Shown: positions 52,415 through 62,313 of the stretch, one piece after another
Layout: each line of letters begins with the position of its first letter
Numbering within the stretch: the stretch's first letter is position 1
Origin: Microbispora hainanensis
GTDB taxonomy: Bacteria > Actinomycetota > Actinomycetes > Streptosporangiales > Streptosporangiaceae
Reading direction: 5' to 3'
DNA length: 64,000 bases
Assembly: GCF_036186745.1 (NCBI RefSeq)
Contig: NZ_CP108086.1
Location: 3,658,001 to 3,722,000 of the forward strand
Translations under genes and position numbers: made by a program
The notes under the pieces: model-generated
Seen by the model: the letters and a program-made list of their open reading frames with translations, nothing else
What the model was told of the DNA's origin: nothing
Database searches by the model: none

Positions 52415-52780
52415 GTGAGCCCCGTCCGCAGCTGTTCCCGTACCGCCTGCAGGCAGCCTGCCGTCTTCACACTCACGTATGTCTACGCCGACTCGACCGC
52501 CGTCCTCGGCCCCCTGGCGACGTACGTCGAGCCACACTGTTACGACCTGTGCGCGGAGCACGCGGAACGGCTCACCGCGCCCAGGGGATGGGAGGTCGTG
52601 CGCCTTCCGTCCGAGTCCGCCACCCCCAGCGGGGACGACCTGGAGGCCCTGGCGAACGCGGTACGCGAGGCCGCGCGCCCCGCTCCCGCCGCCGGCGAAC
52701 CCGTCGGCCAGGCGGTCGAGGTGGGCCGCCGAGGTCACCTGAGAGTGCTCAAGTCCGCCCAGCCCAACAGGGAGCGCTGA
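52415..52780 (+). CDS. DUF3499-like small zinc-ribbon-type protein
   Basis: The 121-residue protein starts with MSPVRSCSRTACRQPAVFTL and continues with a second pair of cysteines in CYDLCAEH (about residues 42-49). The four Cys could bind zinc. This matches the actinobacterial DUF3499 family, always near manB and without known function. GTG 52415 is supported by leaderless spacing. The C-terminal half is poorly conserved and charged. Confidence 0.8.
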   Translation: MSPVRSCSRTACRQPAVFTLTYVYADSTAVLGPLATYVEPHCYDLCAEHAERLTAPRGWEVVRLPSESATPSGDDLEALANAVREAARPAPAAGEPVGQAVEVGRRGHLRVLKSAQPNRER

Positions 52781-52851
52781 CACCCCGCTGCGTGGGCGAT
52801 AGGGCGCTATAGGCTCAGGTGCGAAGACTTAACGACTTTTAGGGGCGTGCA

Positions 52852-54207
52852 GTGGCCGACCTCAGCAGGATCTTCAAGGCGTACGACGTGCGGGGCGTGG
52901 TGCCCGACGAGCTCGACGAGGAGATCGCACAGGCCGTCGGAGCGGCCTTCGTCGAGCTGACCGGCGCGTCATCGGTGGTGATGGCGCACGACATGCGCAC
53001 CTCGTCCGGCCCGCTGGCGGAGGCGTTCGCGCGGGGCGCGACCTCCCGGGGCGCCGACGTGATCAACGCGGGGCTCGGCTCGACCGACATGCTCTACTAC
53101 GCCAGCGGCAGCCTCGGCCTGCCGGGCGTCATGTTCACCGCGAGCCACAACCCGGCGAAATACAACGGCATGAAGATGTGCCGGGCGGGCGCCGTGCCGG
53201 TGGGCACCGACACCGGCCTGCTGCAGATCCGCGACCACGCGGCCGAACTGCTCGACACCGGGTTGGGCGGCACGCCGGGCGCGGGCACGGTGACCCGGCG
53301 CAACCTGCTGGAGGGCTACGCCGCCCACCTCAAGACGCTGGTCGACCTGTCGGGCATCCGGCCGCTGAAGGTGGTCGTGGACGCCGGCAACGGCATGGGC
53401 GGCTACACGGTCCCGGAGGTCTTCAAGGGCCTGCCGATCGAGCTGACCCCGCTCTACTTCGAGCTCGACGGCAGCTTCCCCAACCACGAGGCCAACCCGA
53501 TCGAGCCGGAGAACCTGCGCGACCTGCAGAAGGCGGTCGTCTCGCAGGGCGCGGACATCGGCATCGCCTTCGACGGCGACGCCGACCGCTGCTGGGTCAT
53601 CGACGAGCGGGGCGAGTCCGTCTCGCCGTCCACGATCACGGCGCTGGTCGCGGTCAGGGAGCTGGCCAAGAACCCCGGCGCCACGATCATCCACAACCTG
53701 ATCACCTCCAAGGGCGTGCCGGAGATCGTCGCCGAGCACGGCGGCAAGCCCGTACGCACCCGCGTCGGCCACTCGTTCATCAAGGCGGAGATGGCCCGCA
53801 CCGGCGCCGTCTTCGGCGGAGAGCACTCGGCCCACTACTACTTCCGCGACTTCTGGTACGCCGACTCCGGCATGCTGGCCGCCCTGCACGTGCTCGCCGC
53901 GCTGGGCGAGCAGGACCGGCCGCTGTCGGAGGTGCTGTCGCAGTACTCGCGGTACGCCGCGTCCGGGGAGATCAACAGCAGGGTCGACGACCAGGCCGGC
54001 GCCCTGGCCCGGGTGCGTGAGACCTTCGCGGGCCGTGAGGGTGTTACCTTCGACGAGCTGGACGGACTCACCGTCAGCGGTCCGGACTGGTGGTTCAACC
54101 TGCGTCCGTCCAACACCGAGCCGCTGCTCCGGCTCAACGCGGAGGCAGCCGACGAGGAGAAGGTCGCCGCAGTCCGAGACGAAGTTCTCGCCGTTGTAAG
54201 GAGCTGA
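52852..54207 (+). CDS. manB: Phosphomannomutase/phosphoglucomutase
   Basis: The 451-residue protein has the four domains of the alpha-D-phosphohexomutase family. The phosphoserine is Ser98 in TASHNPAKYNGMK. The metal loop is DGDADRC, the sugar loop GGEHSAHYYF and the phosphate loop RPSNTEPLLRL. It interconverts mannose 6- and 1-phosphate (and probably glucose phosphates) for GDP-mannose and glycan synthesis. GTG 52852 follows AGGGG; a TATAGG at 52808-52813 may be its -10. Trm112 and SIS genes follow closely and are likely co-transcribed. Confidence 0.95.
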   Translation: MADLSRIFKAYDVRGVVPDELDEEIAQAVGAAFVELTGASSVVMAHDMRTSSGPLAEAFARGATSRGADVINAGLGSTDMLYYASGSLGLPGVMFTASHNPAKYNGMKMCRAGAVPVGTDTGLLQIRDHAAELLDTGLGGTPGAGTVTRRNLLEGYAAHLKTLVDLSGIRPLKVVVDAGNGMGGYTVPEVFKGLPIELTPLYFELDGSFPNHEANPIEPENLRDLQKAVVSQGADIGIAFDGDADRCWVIDERGESVSPSTITALVAVRELAKNPGATIIHNLITSKGVPEIVAEHGGKPVRTRVGHSFIKAEMARTGAVFGGEHSAHYYFRDFWYADSGMLAALHVLAALGEQDRPLSEVLSQYSRYAASGEINSRVDDQAGALARVRETFAGREGVTFDELDGLTVSGPDWWFNLRPSNTEPLLRLNAEAADEEKVAAVRDEVLAVVRS

Positions 54208-54211
54208 CGAG

Positions 54212-54385
54212 TTGAAGATCGACGACTGGCTGCTGGACATCCTCGCCTGCCCGGCGTGCAAGTCCCCGCTCCGCGCCGTCCCCGACGCGGACGAGCTGGC
54301 GTGCACCTCCGAGTCGTGCGGGCTGGTCTACCCGGTGCGCGACGACATCCCGGTGCTCCTCGTCGACGAGGCACGCAAGGCATGA
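54212..54385 (+). CDS. Trm112 family protein
   Basis: This 57-residue protein has the zinc-ribbon-like cysteine pairs CPAC and CTSESCG and ends with a YPVRDDIPVLL motif. Trm112 proteins activate methyltransferases in eukaryotes and Archaea; the bacterial role is unclear. TTG 54212 has AAGGAG 8 bases upstream, inside the end of manB. The stop overlaps the next start (ATGA). Confidence 0.9.
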   Translation: MKIDDWLLDILACPACKSPLRAVPDADELACTSESCGLVYPVRDDIPVLLVDEARKA

Positions 54386-55536
54386 GCAGTGCCGGAGGGG
54401 CCCGATTCGAGCCCGACCGGCTCGACGACCAGGCATACCTGGTGGAGGGCGACCCCTCCGGCGTGCTCCGTTCCGTGGCGTCGTCGGCCGCCCAGGTGCG
54501 GGCGGCCTACCGGTCGGCGGTGGAGAACGGCGTGGCCCGGGTCGGCCGTGACGGCCGCCCCCGCGCGATCGTGGTGGCGGGCATGGGCGTCTCCGCCCTC
54601 GTGGGCGACGTGCTCGAGGCGCTCTGCCGATACGGCGCCCCGGTCCCCGTGGTGACGGTGCGCGGCCACCGGCTGCCCGGCTGGGTCGGCGCCGCCGATC
54701 TCGTCATCGCCGTCTCCCGCTCCGGCAAGACCGAGGAGACCGTCGCAGTCACCGCCGAGGCCGTACGCCGCGGGTGCGCGCTCGTGGGCGTGGGCGCGCC
54801 CGGCACGCCGCTGTCGGCGCTGGTCGAGCGGGCCGGCGGGCCGTACGCGCAGGTGGGCGGGGCGACCGGGGTGGCCGGGCAGCCGAGGGCCACGCTGTGG
54901 TCGCTCATGGTGCCGCCGATCCTCGCGGCGGCCTCGCTCGGGCTGGTGACGGCCGGGGAGAGCGAGTTCGAGTCGGTGGCCAAACGGCTGGAGGACCTGG
55001 CCCATCGGTGCCGGCCGTCGAGCGAGGCGTTCATCAACCCCGGCAAGACGCTGGCGATGGAACTGGCCGGGACGCTCCCGGTCATCTGGGGCACCTCGCC
55101 GCTGGCCGCGGTGGCGGCCCACGGTCTGGCCGGCAGGCTGAGCGGGGACGCCGGTTATCCGGCGATCTGGGGAGAGCTGCCCGAGGCCGCCCACAACCAG
55201 ATCACGACGTTCGACGGACCCCTCGCCGGGCGGGACATCTTCGCCGACCCGTTCGCCGACGAGCCGGGCGACGGCGCGCGCCTGCGCCTGTTCCTGCTGC
55301 GTGACGAGGAGGAGCACCCGCAGGTGACCAGGTCGCGCACGGCCGCCGTACGGCTGGCCGAGGACCGGGGGATTCCGGTCTCCGAGATCCTGGGCGAGGG
55401 CGCGCACCCGCTGGACCGGTTCGCCGCACTGGCCGGATTGTGCGACTACGCGAGTGTCTACCTCGCTCTCGGGTACGGGATCGACCCGGCGTCGGCCGTC
55501 GCGGCGAGGGAACTTCAGGCCAGGATTTCCCAATAG
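54382..55536 (+). CDS. SIS-domain sugar isomerase (phosphoglucose/phosphomannose isomerase type)
   Basis: The 384-residue protein has two SIS halves. The first shows VVAGMGVSALVGDVLEAL and VIAVSRSGKTEETVAV with the phosphate-binding SRSGKTEET loop; the second has PVIWGTSPLAAVAAHG and the C-terminal base region EAAHNQI (Glu/His). This is the bifunctional PGI/PMI type of Archaea and actinobacteria, providing mannose 6-phosphate to ManB. It is translationally coupled to the Trm112 gene. Confidence 0.88.
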   Translation: MSSAGGARFEPDRLDDQAYLVEGDPSGVLRSVASSAAQVRAAYRSAVENGVARVGRDGRPRAIVVAGMGVSALVGDVLEALCRYGAPVPVVTVRGHRLPGWVGAADLVIAVSRSGKTEETVAVTAEAVRRGCALVGVGAPGTPLSALVERAGGPYAQVGGATGVAGQPRATLWSLMVPPILAAASLGLVTAGESEFESVAKRLEDLAHRCRPSSEAFINPGKTLAMELAGTLPVIWGTSPLAAVAAHGLAGRLSGDAGYPAIWGELPEAAHNQITTFDGPLAGRDIFADPFADEPGDGARLRLFLLRDEEEHPQVTRSRTAAVRLAEDRGIPVSEILGEGAHPLDRFAALAGLCDYASVYLALGYGIDPASAVAARELQARISQ

Positions 55537-55570
55537 GATCGCCTCGGCCGTTTGAAATGAGGAGTCCATC

Positions 55571-56512
55571 GTGAGTGCGGGTGGCGGTACCAAGGCGATC
55601 CTTGCGGCGCTCGGCGCCAATCTGGCGATCGCCGTGGCGAAGTTCGTGGCGTTCCTGTTCACCGGGTCGTCGTCGATGCTCGCCGAGTCGGTCCACTCGG
55701 TGGCCGACTCCGGCAACCAGGCGTTGCTGATGCTCGGCGGCAAGCGCGCCGCCAAGCAGAGCACCCGCAAGCACCCCTTCGGCTACGGCCGGGAGCGCTA
55801 CTTCTACGCGTTCGTGGTGGCCGTGGTGCTCTTCACGATCGGCGCCCTGTTCTCCCTCTACGAGGGCTGGCACAAGATCGCGGACCCGGAGCCGGTGGAG
55901 TCGCCGGTGTGGGCCTTCGCGGTGCTGATCTTCGCGATCCTCGCCGAGGGCTACTCGTTCCGTACGGCCATCAAGGAGTCGAGCGCCCTCAAGGGCGACC
56001 ACTCCTGGGTGGCCTTCATCCGCAGGGCGAAGGCGCCCGAGCTTCCGGTGGTGCTGCTGGAGGACTTCGGCGCGCTGCTCGGTCTGATCTTCGCGTTGTT
56101 CGGCGTGACGATGGCCGTGGTCACCGGCAACGGCGCGTGGGACGGCGTGGGCAGCCTCGTGATCGGCGTGCTGCTCGCCGTGATCGCGGTCATCCTGGCC
56201 ACCGAGACCAAGTCGCTGCTGATCGGCGAGAGCGCGACGCCCGAGGTCGAGGACAAGATCTGCGCCGCGCTGGAGGCCGCGCCCGAGGTCAGCCGGGTCA
56301 TCCACCTGCGCACTCTGCATCTCGGCCCGGAGGAGCTGCTGGTCGCCGCGAAGATCGCCGTCGAGCACGACGACACCGCCGGTGAGGTGGCTCGCGGCAT
56401 CGACGAGGCCGAACGGCGCATCCGCGAGGCGGTTCCGATGGCCCGGGTGATCTACCTGGAGCCGGACCTCTATCGGGCGGACGCCGCCTCGGGGCAACGT
56501 ACCGGCGCATAA
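55571..56512 (+). CDS. Cation diffusion facilitator transporter
   Basis: The 313-residue protein has six membrane segments with metal-site residues in SVHSVADSGNQ and LEDFGALLGL, and a C-terminal cytoplasmic ferredoxin-like domain (VIHLRTLHLGPEELLV). It exports divalent metal (Zn, Co, Fe or Mn) in exchange for protons. Compared with ZitB-like proteins it has Asn/Gln after the first Asp, a feature of the subgroup near ahcY in actinobacteria. GTG 55571 has GAGGAG upstream. A hairpin follows directly. Confidence 0.88.
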   Translation: MSAGGGTKAILAALGANLAIAVAKFVAFLFTGSSSMLAESVHSVADSGNQALLMLGGKRAAKQSTRKHPFGYGRERYFYAFVVAVVLFTIGALFSLYEGWHKIADPEPVESPVWAFAVLIFAILAEGYSFRTAIKESSALKGDHSWVAFIRRAKAPELPVVLLEDFGALLGLIFALFGVTMAVVTGNGAWDGVGSLVIGVLLAVIAVILATETKSLLIGESATPEVEDKICAALEAAPEVSRVIHLRTLHLGPEELLVAAKIAVEHDDTAGEVARGIDEAERRIREAVPMARVIYLEPDLYRADAASGQRTGA

Positions 56513-56527
56513 CGCCCGTTACGGGCG
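56513..56527 (+). terminator. CGCCCG-TTA-CGGGCG terminator
   Basis: A perfect 6-bp stem follows the transporter stop codon directly, with GGTTCGATTTCCTT downstream. Confidence 0.6.
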
Positions 56528-56585
56528 GTTCGATTTCCTTGCGCACCGTGATTGAAATGTGATGCACGGTCACTTCATCGCTGGT

Positions 56586-56601
56586 GGTACCAGTCGGTAA
56601 C
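56586..56601. promoter_or_regulatory. TACCnnnnGGTA palindrome upstream of DUF6230-like gene
   Basis: GGTACCAGTCGGTAAC has symmetrical TACC and GGTA half-sites with a 4-base centre, 41 bases before GTG 56643. This shape is typical of TetR-type operators. Confidence 0.4.
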
Positions 56602-56642
56602 TTTACCCTTACATTACGGCTGGTTGACTCCGGAGGTGACTC

Positions 56643-57236
56643 GTGGTTCAGGGACGCGTGCGGTGGAAACGATTCGCCCTCGTCTTCGTGCCCGCGCTCG
56701 CGGTCGCCTCCGTACTGGTCGGTGCGACCGCGGAGGGGGCGATCGGGGCGTCGTTCGTCGTCTCCGGTGACACCTTCAAGGTCTCCGCGGACACACTGCA
56801 GGGCCAGGGCTTCGTGCAGTACGGCAGCACGGTCGAGAACAAGAAGGGCCAGAAGATCCCGGTCGCCGTCTCCGGCATCCGGAAGGCCACTCTGACCAAC
56901 ATGTGCCAGACCGTGCTGGTGAAGTCGCCCGTCGGCGCCGTGACCATCCGGATCACCGCCGGCACGGGCAAAGACCCGGTGACCGCCGAGAACATGATCG
57001 TCGACGCCACCCAGATCGAGGGCAACGCGGTCTTCACGAAGCTGGAGGCGGGCCGCGACGCCAGCGCCCTCGACCAGCTTCCGGACGGCCAGGGCGCGTC
57101 CGGCATGTTCGGCCAGCAGGCCGCCGGGATCACCATCAAGGACTTCCGGCAGGTCTCCTGGGCCGTCAACGCGGCCACGTTCAAGCTGCCGGGGCTGAAA
57201 CTCGCCGTGGAGCCGGGCCGGCACGAGTGCTTCTGA
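56643..57236 (+). CDS. DUF6230-like exported protein
   Basis: The 197-residue protein has an N-terminal hydrophobic segment (RFALVFVPALAVASVLVGAT) and a mature part rich in beta structure (FVVSGDTFKVSADTLQGQGF). It resembles DUF6230 proteins, sometimes labelled cholesterol esterase without support. Two cysteines (NMCQTV and the terminal HECF) could pair. GTG 56643 follows GGAGG. The stop overlaps the next start (TGATG), so it is coupled to the DUF6114-like partner. Confidence 0.75.
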   Translation: MVQGRVRWKRFALVFVPALAVASVLVGATAEGAIGASFVVSGDTFKVSADTLQGQGFVQYGSTVENKKGQKIPVAVSGIRKATLTNMCQTVLVKSPVGAVTIRITAGTGKDPVTAENMIVDATQIEGNAVFTKLEAGRDASALDQLPDGQGASGMFGQQAAGITIKDFRQVSWAVNAATFKLPGLKLAVEPGRHECF

Positions 57237-58654
57237 TGGAGCGGCCGGTGAAATGGCGGCGGTCGCGGCCGTTCTGGGGCGGCCTGCTCGTGCTCGCGGC
57301 CGGCCTGGAGCTGCTGAGCATCCCGTTCGCGACCCAGGCCCTGCCGCTCGTCATCCAGTCGGGCACGGTCGGCGCCACCTATCTGATCGCGCTGGTGCTG
57401 ATCATCCTGGGCCTGATGGTGTGGCTCCAGCCCGGCCAGCGGGCCTTCCTCGGCGTGGTCGCCGTACTGGTCTCGATCGCCTCGTTCGTCTACGCCAACC
57501 TGGGCGGTTTCCTGATCGGCATGCTGCTCGGCCTGGTCGGAGGCGCGCTCGCGGTCGCCTGGACGCCCGCGGAGACCACCGAGGCCGGCACGGCTCCGGC
57601 CGCGCCCGCGGCGCCTCCCGCGCTCTCGGACGGGGGCATCACCTTCACCGAGCGGCGGGTGGTCAGCGGCGACGAGCGCCTGGAAGCCGCCCGGCCGCAG
57701 CGGCCCGCCGAACCCGCGGACGAGAGCCCGCGCATCCTGGTCGCCCGGGTCAAGCGCGACGCCGATCCCGCCCCCGACGCCCCCGACGCCCCCGGCTCTG
57801 GCGGCGGTGCCGATGAGGACCCCGACGACGGTGGCGGTGGCGTACGTCCGGACGGCGGCGGGCGCGGGGACACCGGACCGGGTCCGGGGGCCAAGGCGCT
57901 GGCCATCGCCGTGCTGCCCGTCATCCTGGCGGCCGGGACGGCCCTGGCGCGGGACGATCCGGGAACGGGCGGGCAGGGCGGTTCCGGGCAGGGTGGCTCC
58001 CTCCTGCCCGGCGTCCTCCCGAGTGCCGTCCCCAGCGGCCTGTCCGACGTCCTCGGCGGTGTCCTGCCCAGCACACTCCCCACGGCGCTCCCCACGGCGC
58101 TGCCTACGAAGCTACCCACGAAGCTGCCCACGGATCTGGAGGGCGCCGTGGGGTCGCTCACCGGCAGGAAAAGCCCCTCGCCGTCACCCGGCGAGGACGG
58201 GGACGACCAGCCGGGAGCCCCTTCGACGCCCGGGGCGGTGCGGGTCGCGACCGAGCCGGCCGCCGTACGCGCACCCTCGCTGACCATGACCGGCATGAAG
58301 TTCACCGGCGTGGTCGAGATGCCCACCGCGACCGGCACGGTCAAGATGCTGCGCTTCACCATGGACAAGGCCGTGCTGGAGCAGCCCCAGCAGACGATGG
58401 GCCCGGCGACGCTGAGCGGCAGCACGTTCACCTTCGAGGGCAACGTGGTGATCTGCACCACGAAGATGACCGCCAAGCTTCTCGGCGTGCCTCAGGAGTT
58501 CACCGCCGAGCACCCGAACCTGCTGGTCAGGGCGCTCAAACTGGTGCCGTCCCTGAACGTCCCGCTGACGATGACCGACATCGTCAGCGAGCAGCCGTAT
58601 GTCACGGCCGACTCCCTGCGGGCCGACGACCTGCGCCTCGTGGTCGGCGCCTGA
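57236..58654 (+). CDS. DUF6114-like membrane protein with long linker and exported domain
   Basis: The 472-residue protein has about four membrane segments in the first 120 residues (ALPLVIQSGTVGATYLIALV), a Pro/Asp/Gly-rich linker, another hydrophobic segment (ALAIAVLPVILAAGTALAR), an LPTALPTALPTKLPTKLPTD repeat, and a C-terminal domain of about 150 residues similar in style to the DUF6230 protein (MTGMKFTGVVEMPTATGTVK). The pair is conserved in actinobacteria; function unknown. A lipid-binding or sterol-related role is only a guess. Confidence 0.72.
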   Translation: MERPVKWRRSRPFWGGLLVLAAGLELLSIPFATQALPLVIQSGTVGATYLIALVLIILGLMVWLQPGQRAFLGVVAVLVSIASFVYANLGGFLIGMLLGLVGGALAVAWTPAETTEAGTAPAAPAAPPALSDGGITFTERRVVSGDERLEAARPQRPAEPADESPRILVARVKRDADPAPDAPDAPGSGGGADEDPDDGGGGVRPDGGGRGDTGPGPGAKALAIAVLPVILAAGTALARDDPGTGGQGGSGQGGSLLPGVLPSAVPSGLSDVLGGVLPSTLPTALPTALPTKLPTKLPTDLEGAVGSLTGRKSPSPSPGEDGDDQPGAPSTPGAVRVATEPAAVRAPSLTMTGMKFTGVVEMPTATGTVKMLRFTMDKAVLEQPQQTMGPATLSGSTFTFEGNVVICTTKMTAKLLGVPQEFTAEHPNLLVRALKLVPSLNVPLTMTDIVSEQPYVTADSLRADDLRLVVGA

Positions 58655-58678
58655 GCTCTGGCTGCCCGAGCGCCTGAT

Positions 58679-59011
58679 TCACCGGTGCCGGAGCAGTCGC
58701 AGGGCCTTCTCCTTCTCGAAGTCCAGCGCCCGGCGCGGCGCCTGGATGCGTCCGATGCGCACGCCGAGATCCCGTACGGCCTGGGCCACCGCGGGTTCGG
58801 ACAGCGCCCGGAGCGCGAAGGCCAGCTCGGCAGGTGAGACGTCGAACCGCCTCTCCAGCTCCATCGCCTGGCGCACCGCCTCCAGCTCGTCGGGCCCGAA
58901 GCGCCGATGGGCGCCCCTGTCCCGTACGGGTGGCAGCAGGCCGAGAGCCTCCCGGTAGCGCAACATCCGGGGAGACATGCCGAGCCGTTTGGCCGCCTCG
59001 GTGATGCGCAT
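58679..59011 (-). CDS. MerR-family transcriptional regulator
   Basis: The 110-residue protein starts [20 protein letters not shown], the MerR winged helix-turn-helix. The usual YYE is replaced by [21 protein letters not shown] dimerisation coiled coil ends the protein; no metal-binding Cys are present, so an organic or redox ligand is possible. ATG 59011 has GGAGGC upstream. It is divergent from ahcY and may control it; TAGCGT at 59046-59041 is its possible -10. Confidence 0.85.
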   Translation of the reverse strand: MRITEAAKRLGMSPRMLRYREALGLLPPVRDRGAHRRFGPDELEAVRQAMELERRFDVSPAELAFALRALSEPAVAQAVRDLGVRIGRIQAPRRALDFEKEKALRLLRHR

Positions 59012-59177
59012 CGTGCCTCCGGTCCCCGTTCCTGGGTCCACGCTAGACAGTCTGAGTGCCTCCGGAACCCGCCGGACAGGGAATCTCACATTCTTGTGTC
59101 AGGTTCGCGGCCCTGCGTATGCGTTCGTGCGTTCGCGACGCCTAAACTCGCAACGACGGACAACGGAGGAGACACTC

Positions 59178-60605
<1,428 letters not shown>

Positions 60606-60618
60606 TCGCGACTCGCAC

Positions 60619-60652
60619 GACGGGGGCGTGGGCCCGGCCCGCGCCCCTCGTC
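60619..60652 (+). terminator. GC hairpin between the two adenosylhomocysteinase genes
   Basis: GACGGGGGCG (60619-60628) pairs with CGCCCCTCGTC (60642-60652) except for one bulge. It ends 14 bases before the next start, so it may reduce read-through rather than end transcription. Confidence 0.45.
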
Positions 60653-60666
60653 AGGAGGCAGACGGC

Positions 60667-61923
60667 GTGATTCAGCCGGACATCACGGCGGACATCGCGG
60701 AGGCCGGAGAGCGGCGCATCGAGTGGGCGGCCCGCTCGATGCCGGTCCTCCAGGCGGTCGGCGCCGGGTTCGGCGCCGACCGGCCGCTCGACGGCCTGCG
60801 CCTCGCCGCCTGCATGCACGTGACCGCCGAGACGGCGGTGCTCCTCGGGGCGCTGCGGGAGGGCGGTGCCCGCATCGCCCTGGCCGCGTCCAACCCCCTG
60901 TCCACGCAGGACGACGTGGCCGAGGCGCTCAGGACGTACGGCATCGCCGTGCACGCCCGCGCCGGCGTGGACAAGGCGACCTACTACCGGCACATCCACC
61001 AGGCGCTCGACATCGCGCCCCACATCGTGCTCGACGACGGATGCGACCTCGTCAACACCCTGCACACCGAGCGCGTCGAACTCCTCGATGGCGTGGTCGG
61101 CGGCTGCGAGGCGACCACGACCGGGATCATCCGGCTGCGTCAGATGGCCTCGGAGAACGCGCTCCGCTTCCCGATGGTCGCCGTGAACGACACCCGGACC
61201 AAGCGGATGTTCGACAACCGCTACGGCACCGGCCAGTCGACCCTCGACGGCATCATGCGGGCCACAAATGTCCTGCTCGCGGGCCGCACCGTGGTCGTGG
61301 CCGGCTTCGGCTTCTGCGGCCGGGGTGTCGCGGAGCGGGCCAAGGGCCTCGGTGCGCGGGTCGTCGTCACCGAGATCGATCCGGTCAAGGCACTCGACGC
61401 CGCCCTGCAGGGCTACGACGTACGGCCGATGAGCCTGGCCGCCGAGACCGGCGACGTGTTCGTGACCGTCACCGGCAACCGCGACGTCATCCGCGCCGAG
61501 CACCTGGCCGTCATGAAGGACGGCGCGATCCTCGCGAACGCGGGTCACTTCGACGTCGAGATCGACGTACGGGCGCTGGAGGAGATGGCGCGCGAGGTGC
61601 GCTTCGGGATCCGGCCCAACACCGACGAGTACGTCCTGGAAGACGGCCGCAGGCTGCTGCTGCTCGCCGAAGGGCGCTTGGTCAACCTGACCGCCGCCGA
61701 GGGCCACCCGGCCGCCGTGATGGACATGTCGTTCTCCGCTCATGCGCTCGCCGTCGCCTGGCTGGTCCGCGAGTCCGCCCGGCTGTCGCCGGGTGTCTAT
61801 GACGTGCCGGCCGACATCGACGCCGAGGTGGCCCGCCTGAAGCTCGCCGCCGCCGGGATCTCGATCGACGCGCTCACCGGCGAGCAGGAGGAGTATCTCC
61901 GCTCCTGGCGCTTCGGGTCCTGA
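60667..61923 (+). CDS. Second adenosylhomocysteinase-like enzyme, short archaeal type
   Basis: The 418-residue protein is clearly of the same family (CMHVTAETAVLLGALREGG, ASNPLSTQDDVAEAL, VVAGFGFCGRGVAERAKG, GHFDVEIDV) but lacks the 40-residue bacterial insert and the C-terminal KPDHYRY, ending in SWRFGS. This is the form found in Archaea and Thermotoga. In methanogens one such enzyme prefers S-inosylhomocysteine. The GTG 60667 start has AGGAGG upstream. Whether it is a true adenosylhomocysteinase, an S-inosylhomocysteine hydrolase or another enzyme cannot be told from sequence alone. Confidence 0.85.
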   Translation: MIQPDITADIAEAGERRIEWAARSMPVLQAVGAGFGADRPLDGLRLAACMHVTAETAVLLGALREGGARIALAASNPLSTQDDVAEALRTYGIAVHARAGVDKATYYRHIHQALDIAPHIVLDDGCDLVNTLHTERVELLDGVVGGCEATTTGIIRLRQMASENALRFPMVAVNDTRTKRMFDNRYGTGQSTLDGIMRATNVLLAGRTVVVAGFGFCGRGVAERAKGLGARVVVTEIDPVKALDAALQGYDVRPMSLAAETGDVFVTVTGNRDVIRAEHLAVMKDGAILANAGHFDVEIDVRALEEMAREVRFGIRPNTDEYVLEDGRRLLLLAEGRLVNLTAAEGHPAAVMDMSFSAHALAVAWLVRESARLSPGVYDVPADIDAEVARLKLAAAGISIDALTGEQEEYLRSWRFGS

Positions 61924-62313
61924 CCTCGTCGGCCCGAGTTCTCCATTCCGGCCTCATTCCCATATCCGCCCCGGGTCTGCCCGCGCGCCCCGCTCCCTCT
62001 GCGCCTCCCCGCTTCGCTTCGGCAGCCGCGCTGGTCGGTCCGCGCTGGGGACCCTGCGGTTGCGCCGCCCGGGGCGGCCTGCGTGCCACGCCCCTCTGTG
62101 CTTCCTGTCTCCTTCCCGTAGCCGTGCGGGCCTGTCCGCGCGTCGCCGGGCTTGCCTGCGCGGCAGGCTCTCTCTGTGCCTCCCGCTTCACTTCACAGCC
62201 GCTGGGCCTGTCTGCGCGTCCACCCCGCCCGCTGCCTCCCGCCTTGCTCGCGGCTGTGCGGGCTCCCGCGCGTTGCCCGGTGCCGCGTCGCGCTCCCTGT
62301 GTGCCCCCGCGTC
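61924..62313. other. Non-coding stretch with strong strand bias and ragged repeats
   Basis: The 390 bases contain no convincing gene. The forward strand is rich in C and T and holds imperfect copies of a GCCGTGCGGGCCTGTCCGCG core near 62025, 62121, 62198 and 62250, together with repeated CTCTGTGCCTCCCGC-like pieces. Copy spacing is irregular (about 96, 77 and 53 bases). Frames on the forward strand are low-complexity Arg/Ala/Pro and unlikely to be real. Confidence 0.6.

Noticed and set aside
59012..59177. SAH riboswitch upstream of ahcY
   Set aside because: The leader does not show the conserved core expected for this riboswitch, and the gap is mostly taken by the divergent MerR promoter region.
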